NCBI GenBank assembly: GCA_002394025.1
Contig: DGSV01000095.1
Location: 1 to 8,620, forward strand
DNA: 8,620 nucleotides
Source of the DNA: Bacteroidales bacterium UBA4353
GTDB taxonomy: Bacteria > Bacteroidota > Bacteroidia > Bacteroidales > Paludibacteraceae
Direction of reading: 5' to 3'
A program made the position numbers and the translations under genes. The notes beneath the pieces were generated by a model. It saw nothing but the letters and a program-made list of their open reading frames with translations. It was not told the DNA's origin and made no database searches. Positions 5,386 through 8,620 of this stretch are shown piece by piece; position 1 is the first letter of the stretch; every line of letters starts with the position of its first letter.

Positions 5386-6183
5386 CTATTGCTTTTTACT
5401 ATTACTCAGTTGTTGCTTGATTTCGGGATAATGTTCAAGAATCGTATTTAATGCTAATACATTACGGTCTGTAGTTCCCTTGAAATTCGTAGTTTTCAAT
5501 GATAGCGTCTTAGGCTTGTCTAATCCTCGAGGTTTATTGTGGCCAAAAGGTACGGGAACTACAGGAAAACCATTGGCGACACCTGCTGCCCAAAACCAAA
5601 TGTCATCAGTGCTTGGAGCCAGCTGGGTGAATTGTTTTTCGTCCAGCATTTCTGTCTTCAATGAATGAGGTGGATAGAGCACTCCGCCCACGCCCGTCTG
5701 CATATTAAAGAAACTTAAATGTATCCTCTTGAGCAAGAAATCATACCAGCGATATTTCTTCCAGCTGCGATAAGGTTTTCCTAACTTAATACGCTTGGCA
5801 CGATGAGCCAGCACTGCATCGGGAATCTGTGCATGCAGGTCTAATAAGTCCCGAAGCATGTGCTTATGGTACAATACATCATCATCTACGGTGACGATGA
5901 TGGCCTCAGGAAAATCTTTGAGTGCTGGTATCAGTTTACGATAAGAGCGAATGTCTTTATCATAATTTCTAATCTCGAAAACGGGATTATTCTCAGACAG
6001 AGATCTCAGACTATTGGGAATTCTTCCCTCTTCAAATTGGGAAAAAGTGAGATAAAGTATTAATTTATCGGGGAGGACAGACCCATTCAAAAGAGATTGA
6101 ACAGCTTTAACTGCGTATGGTATGGCCTTCGGAAATGAAGTCATCGATACCACTACTTGCTGCTTTTGATTTCTGGAATCCAT
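5386..6183 (-). CDS. Glycosyltransferase with DDD motif, GT-A-like
   Basis: A 265-residue protein without signal peptide or obvious membrane segment. It starts with VVVSMTSFPKAI, a nucleotide-sugar-transferase-like first strand. It has a metal-binding-type triplet in IIVTVDDDVLYH (Asp100-Asp102), then TGVGGVLYPP (163-172) and STDDIWFWAAG (191-201), a pattern known from small surface-polysaccharide transferases. The call is by motif; the CAZy family is uncertain. It lies 6 bases upstream of the distal Stealth gene and 12 bases downstream of the GT92-like gene, so it is almost surely co-transcribed and part of the same glycan pathway. Donor and linkage are unknown. Confidence 0.82.
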   Translation of the reverse strand: MDSRNQKQQVVVSMTSFPKAIPYAVKAVQSLLNGSVLPDKLILYLTFSQFEEGRIPNSLRSLSENNPVFEIRNYDKDIRSYRKLIPALKDFPEAIIVTVDDDVLYHKHMLRDLLDLHAQIPDAVLAHRAKRIKLGKPYRSWKKYRWYDFLLKRIHLSFFNMQTGVGGVLYPPHSLKTEMLDEKQFTQLAPSTDDIWFWAAGVANGFPVVPVPFGHNKPRGLDKPKTLSLKTTNFKGTTDRNVLALNTILEHYPEIKQQLSNSKKQ

Positions 6184-6195
6184 AAAATAATTTGC

Positions 6196-7086
6196 TTATT
6201 GTAAACCACTCGTGTCTTCTATGTCGTTGAGATCATACTGCGTAAAGTATTCCGACTTAACTGTTGTCTGTGTTCCGCTGGCTCTTCCTCGAGCTTGCTT
6301 CTCGATGAATTCCTCATATGATCTTACAGCGTAATGGTTAATACGGATAATATCTTGTTGGGGGGGACGCTCACGGAAATTCTTTCTTACGGGTTGGCCA
6401 TGAGAATCAGAGATAAAACCGGAAATCTTTGCCGCCTCATGACAGCCTATCATCGTGTAAACTTGGCGAGGATTTACAATGCTCTTCACATGGCGGTTTA
6501 AGTAATGGCTTGGTTTAGAATGGAACCTGAATCTCTCTATCATAGTACCAGGTGATTTTGTTTTTCTGCCGCTGCTACCATAGATTAGCCAATTAATCTC
6601 TACTGCAGCAAAAGATTCAAATCTTTTCAAAAAATCAGGTATAGAGGCATCCTTGACTGGAACGATAAATTCGTCCAAGTCTATAAATGCAATCCAACGG
6701 GAGGAAAAACGAAAATGCTCCAGACAGTCGTCATAGGCAGCTAATTGGCGCCTGTTTCCTGGCCAGAATTTATAGACCACGATGCCCGATTGGATGAAGG
6801 GTAAAAGTATATCCTTTGTGCCGTCAGTGCTTTCGTTGTCATAGATATAGAATTTCTCAACCCCATGATTGAGATGCCATTCTATCCATTCCTTAAAATA
6901 AGGTCCCTCGTTTTTAGCAATAGCACATACGGACAGATAATGTTCGGGAATCGTATGGTCGTTCTTAATACGATTCTTCAATTTGATGGCATTAATGGGA
7001 CCAAATCTTAGTATTCCCCGCCATCTGTTGCGCGTCATCTTGTGAGGAATGACACCTGCTATGATTTCAGCAGCAACCTTGTTCAT
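6196..7086 (-). CDS. GT92-like glycosyltransferase (DUF23-type)
   Basis: The 296 residues carry the hallmark series of the GT92/DUF23 group: LSVCAIAKNEGPYFKEWIEW (51-70), HGVEKFYIYDNESTDGT (74-90), PGNRRQLAAYDDCLEH (109-124) and the metal-site WIAFIDLDEFIVP (131-143, DLD at 136-138). Near the end come RINHYAVRSYEEFIEKQARG and an acidic tail. Family members are galactosyltransferase-like in animals and act in surface polysaccharide loci in bacteria; the bacterial donor is not predictable. The N-terminal 45 residues are basic and not hydrophobic enough for a membrane anchor. It is second in the cassette, 3 bases after the proximal Stealth gene. ATG at 7084-7086 fits that spacing. Confidence 0.87.
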   Translation of the reverse strand: MNKVAAEIIAGVIPHKMTRNRWRGILRFGPINAIKLKNRIKNDHTIPEHYLSVCAIAKNEGPYFKEWIEWHLNHGVEKFYIYDNESTDGTKDILLPFIQSGIVVYKFWPGNRRQLAAYDDCLEHFRFSSRWIAFIDLDEFIVPVKDASIPDFLKRFESFAAVEINWLIYGSSGRKTKSPGTMIERFRFHSKPSHYLNRHVKSIVNPRQVYTMIGCHEAAKISGFISDSHGQPVRKNFRERPPQQDIIRINHYAVRSYEEFIEKQARGRASGTQTTVKSEYFTQYDLNDIEDTSGLQ

Positions 7087-7089
7087 GGT

Positions 7090-8082
7090 CTAAAGTTCAA
7101 AACTTGATTTTTCGGGCAATATATGTTGGAATGAATGACGAATATTCTTCATTACAAGGTCATAATTGCGTATGTGGACATTGTCGTTGAGGCATATAAG
7201 AGTATACTCTTGTTGGTATATAGCCTTTTCTGCTTGCTTTGGCCGTACCATTAGAGGGAACATCTTCGTATCGCTATACGTATTGTACGGAAAGAAATTA
7301 CCTTTACAAATCTGCCACATACGAAATAGCTCAGGAGTATAGTCGGTCAGCGCACGGAATTTGTTGGAAGAAGTCTCTGTTAGTTCCTTGCCTGCTGCAG
7401 CCCATACTTCAATAAATGTCGATTTCAAATAAGGTTGAGCATTATGAGGAGTGCGGAGGGTGATGAATTTATCATAAAACCAAAGGAGGTAGTTCCAACG
7501 TGCCTTCATCCCGTAACTGTTGTCAAACCATTTTTCATGATGGAGTTTCATGACTTCCTTTTTGTTGAAGTGGCGGTTGATGATTTTTACATTATTCTTG
7601 ATTCTCGTGTACCATTGCGACCATGATGGATTGTAGTCAAACACAGCAATATCGCACGGAAGACCATTCCTGAAGAAGCGTTCCTTCTCAACGTTGTTGA
7701 TGATAAAGAAATCGTCATTAAAATAAACGAAATGCTCTGCTAATCCTTCTATCTTATGCAGATAGCGTTCTATAACCACCGAGTTGAATGTCGGCAGGAA
7801 TTGCGATGGTATAAAGTCCTTATGGTTTACAATATTGATTTTCGGATGGTTGGCGACAAGCCATTCCGGCTTTTGGCCACTTGTAACAAAATGGATTTTA
7901 TGTACCCATGGAGCAAACTTCTCAACCCCCCTGAACCAGTACTTCAAGAAACCGTTATCTCTGAACCGTGCTTTAGAGATTCCATTTTTAGTATTCTCTT
8001 TTTTGCCAGAAAACTTGGAAAAGTCCACTTGCCATTTAGGATCGTTCATGTCAACCCATGTAATCACAAAATCAATTTCCAT
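7090..8082 (-). CDS. Stealth-family sugar-phosphate transferase (second, operon-proximal)
   Basis: First gene of the cassette, 330 residues. CR1 is IDFVITWVDMNDPKW (3-17). CR2 runs from ARFRDNGFLKYWFRGVEKFA (38-57) through FNSVVIERYLHKI (99-111) to FVYFNDDFFI (118-127). CR3 is TPHNAQPYLKSTFIEVW (211-227). CR4 is LICLNDN (295-301), followed by a tail ending PEKSSFEL. It shares architecture with the distal Stealth protein, but the spacer between CR2 and CR3 is clearly different, which suggests a different acceptor or donor rather than a recent duplication. Expected activity is transfer of a sugar-1-phosphate to a glycan hydroxyl. The gene is AT-rich (21 G/C of 60 in 7141-7200). The start ATG follows an AT-rich leader without Shine-Dalgarno. 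Confidence 0.93.
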   Translation of the reverse strand: MEIDFVITWVDMNDPKWQVDFSKFSGKKENTKNGISKARFRDNGFLKYWFRGVEKFAPWVHKIHFVTSGQKPEWLVANHPKINIVNHKDFIPSQFLPTFNSVVIERYLHKIEGLAEHFVYFNDDFFIINNVEKERFFRNGLPCDIAVFDYNPSWSQWYTRIKNNVKIINRHFNKKEVMKLHHEKWFDNSYGMKARWNYLLWFYDKFITLRTPHNAQPYLKSTFIEVWAAAGKELTETSSNKFRALTDYTPELFRMWQICKGNFFPYNTYSDTKMFPLMVRPKQAEKAIYQQEYTLICLNDNVHIRNYDLVMKNIRHSFQHILPEKSSFEL

Positions 8083-8251
8083 ATATTAGTCTTTAGGGGT
8101 ATTAAACCAACGTGGGTTGGGAATGAGTGTAATATGCTGAAAATATGTTGAATAGCAGCGGGCGCAGTTCGATGGTCTTGTCTTACTGCTGAAATTACAA
8201 CACATTATTATTATGCTTATGGTGGGCAAAATTACAGAAAAATCCTTTATG

Positions 8252-8275
8252 GCAGAAGATTTCTGCAAGTTTTTT
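8252..8275. terminator. Hairpin with T run, possible terminator
   Basis: GCAGAA-GAT-TTCTGC is a perfect 6-bp stem, followed on the plus strand by AAG and six T. No plus-strand gene ends here. On the minus strand, downstream of the phosphatase gene, the hairpin is followed by CATAAAGGATTTTT, so a weak terminator for that gene is possible. The short stem keeps confidence low. Confidence 0.3.
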
Positions 8276-8305
8276 GCTGTGAGGGGCCAAAATACGCTTT
8301 TAGGG

Positions 8306-8321
8306 ACAAGTGTCAACTTGT
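8306..8321. repeat. Perfect hairpin ACAAGT-GTCA-ACTTGT
   Basis: A 6-bp perfect inverted repeat with a 4-base loop, 13 bases past the end of the phosphatase gene on the minus strand. No T run follows directly in either direction. It could be an RNA 3'-end stabiliser or operator, or chance. Confidence 0.3.
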
Positions 8322-8334
8322 GTGTGGTTAATTA

Positions 8335-8620
8335 TCACAGAAGCAGCACAACAGCTCCACCTATAGTTCGATTCTCAGTTTGGTAAAGTGGTATGGCTGT
8401 TGCCTGGATGCCACGGCAGGATGGCATCTTAAGCCATTTCTGCCATAAAGGGAGCATCCAATAGCCTATACGGGCGGAGAGAATGCCTATGCCAGCACCA
8501 AAGAGGACGTCGCCTACCCAATGCCGTTCATTGTAAAGCCTAAGCAAGGCAACGCCAGCCGCAACGCCATAGGCCGCAATACCAATGCCAAGTGCATATT
8601 CCGAGCGCATTAATTCAGCG
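8335..8620 (-). CDS. PAP2-family membrane phosphatase, C-terminal part
   Basis: Ninety-four residues are visible and the frame continues beyond the right edge, so the internal ATG at 8608-8610 is unlikely to be the start. The last motif of the PAP2 (phosphatidic acid phosphatase type 2) family is seen as R-x5-H-x3-D in LRLYNERHWVGDV: Arg27, the nucleophile-type His33 and Asp37 of the visible part. Hydrophobic segments before and after (IAAYGVAAGVALL and FGAGIGILSARIGYWMLP) are transmembrane-like. Family members remove phosphate from lipids such as undecaprenyl diphosphate, phosphatidic acid or lipid A. The first motifs are off the window, so the substrate is open. It is on the same strand as the glycan cassette but 252 bases before it, so it is probably a separate unit. 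Confidence 0.88.
   Translation of the reverse strand, partial: AELMRSEYALGIGIAAYGVAAGVALLRLYNERHWVGDVLFGAGIGILSARIGYWMLPLWQKWLKMPSCRGIQATAIPLYQTENRTIGGAVVLLL

Larger units (their letters stand above)
8083..8334 (-). promoter_or_regulatory. Leader and control region before the glycan cassette
   Basis: This 252-base gap has no convincing gene. On the minus strand TAATTTTG (8227-8234) fits the -7 consensus TAnnTTTG; no TTG is seen at -33. It would give a leader of about 140 bases. In that leader are a CCAAC/GTTGG inverted repeat (8107-8120), near-identical tandem decamers AATATGCTGA and AATATGTTGA (8131-8140, 8142-8151), and two copies of TGCTGAAA (8135-8142, 8187-8194). All roles are inferred. 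Confidence 0.35.

Noticed and set aside
7756..8151. 131-residue plus-strand reading frame
   Set aside because: Antisense to the well-supported proximal Stealth gene.
8086..8316. 76-residue minus-strand reading frame before the proximal Stealth gene
   Set aside because: No recognisable domain, odd composition, and it covers the candidate promoter and hairpins; more likely non-coding leader.

Overview
The window looks like a Bacteroidales (Prevotella/Bacteroides-type) chromosome segment. The basis is the Bacteroidetes flavour of every protein, the absence of Shine-Dalgarno sequences before most starts, several -7 boxes of the Bacteroidetes form TAnnTTTG, and GC-rich palindromic intergenic repeats of a kind I associate with this phylum. 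The genus cannot be fixed from the sequence alone.

Left part (1-3136, all on the minus strand): a glycine cleavage operon read right to left as lipoate-protein ligase, gcvT (T protein), gcvH (H protein) and gcvPA (subunit 1 of a split P protein, cut by the left edge). The ligase would attach lipoate to GcvH Lys64, the carrier that shuttles the aminomethyl group from P protein to T protein. gcvPB would be expected just beyond the left edge. Both gcv-gcv junctions are filled with a 35-bp GC-rich hairpin repeat arranged as outward-facing inverted pairs. One copy lies inside the gcvPA reading frame and encodes most of its odd N-terminus. Another ends 8 bases before the gcvH start codon. Each complete copy contains a short-loop G-quadruplex motif.

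Middle (3137-4417): a 345-base divergent control region with candidate promoters for both directions, then a plus-strand LpxL/HtrB-type lysophospholipid (lipid A) acyltransferase.

Right part (4450-8082, minus strand): four tightly packed sugar-transfer genes with gaps of 3 to 12 bases. Two Stealth-type sugar-phosphate transferases lie on the outside, with a DDD-motif glycosyltransferase and a GT92-like glycosyltransferase between them. This block is clearly AT-richer than its neighbours and looks like an acquired surface-glycan cassette making or decorating a phosphodiester-linked glycan. It has no visible flippase, polymerase or export gene.

Right edge (8335-8620): the C-terminal part of a PAP2-family membrane phosphatase, minus strand. 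The acyltransferase, glycan cassette and phosphatase together give the right half an envelope theme.

The best candidates for something new are the repeat-encoded start of GcvPA, the possibility that paired repeats build switchable RNA structures around the gcvH and gcvPA starts, and the double-Stealth cassette.
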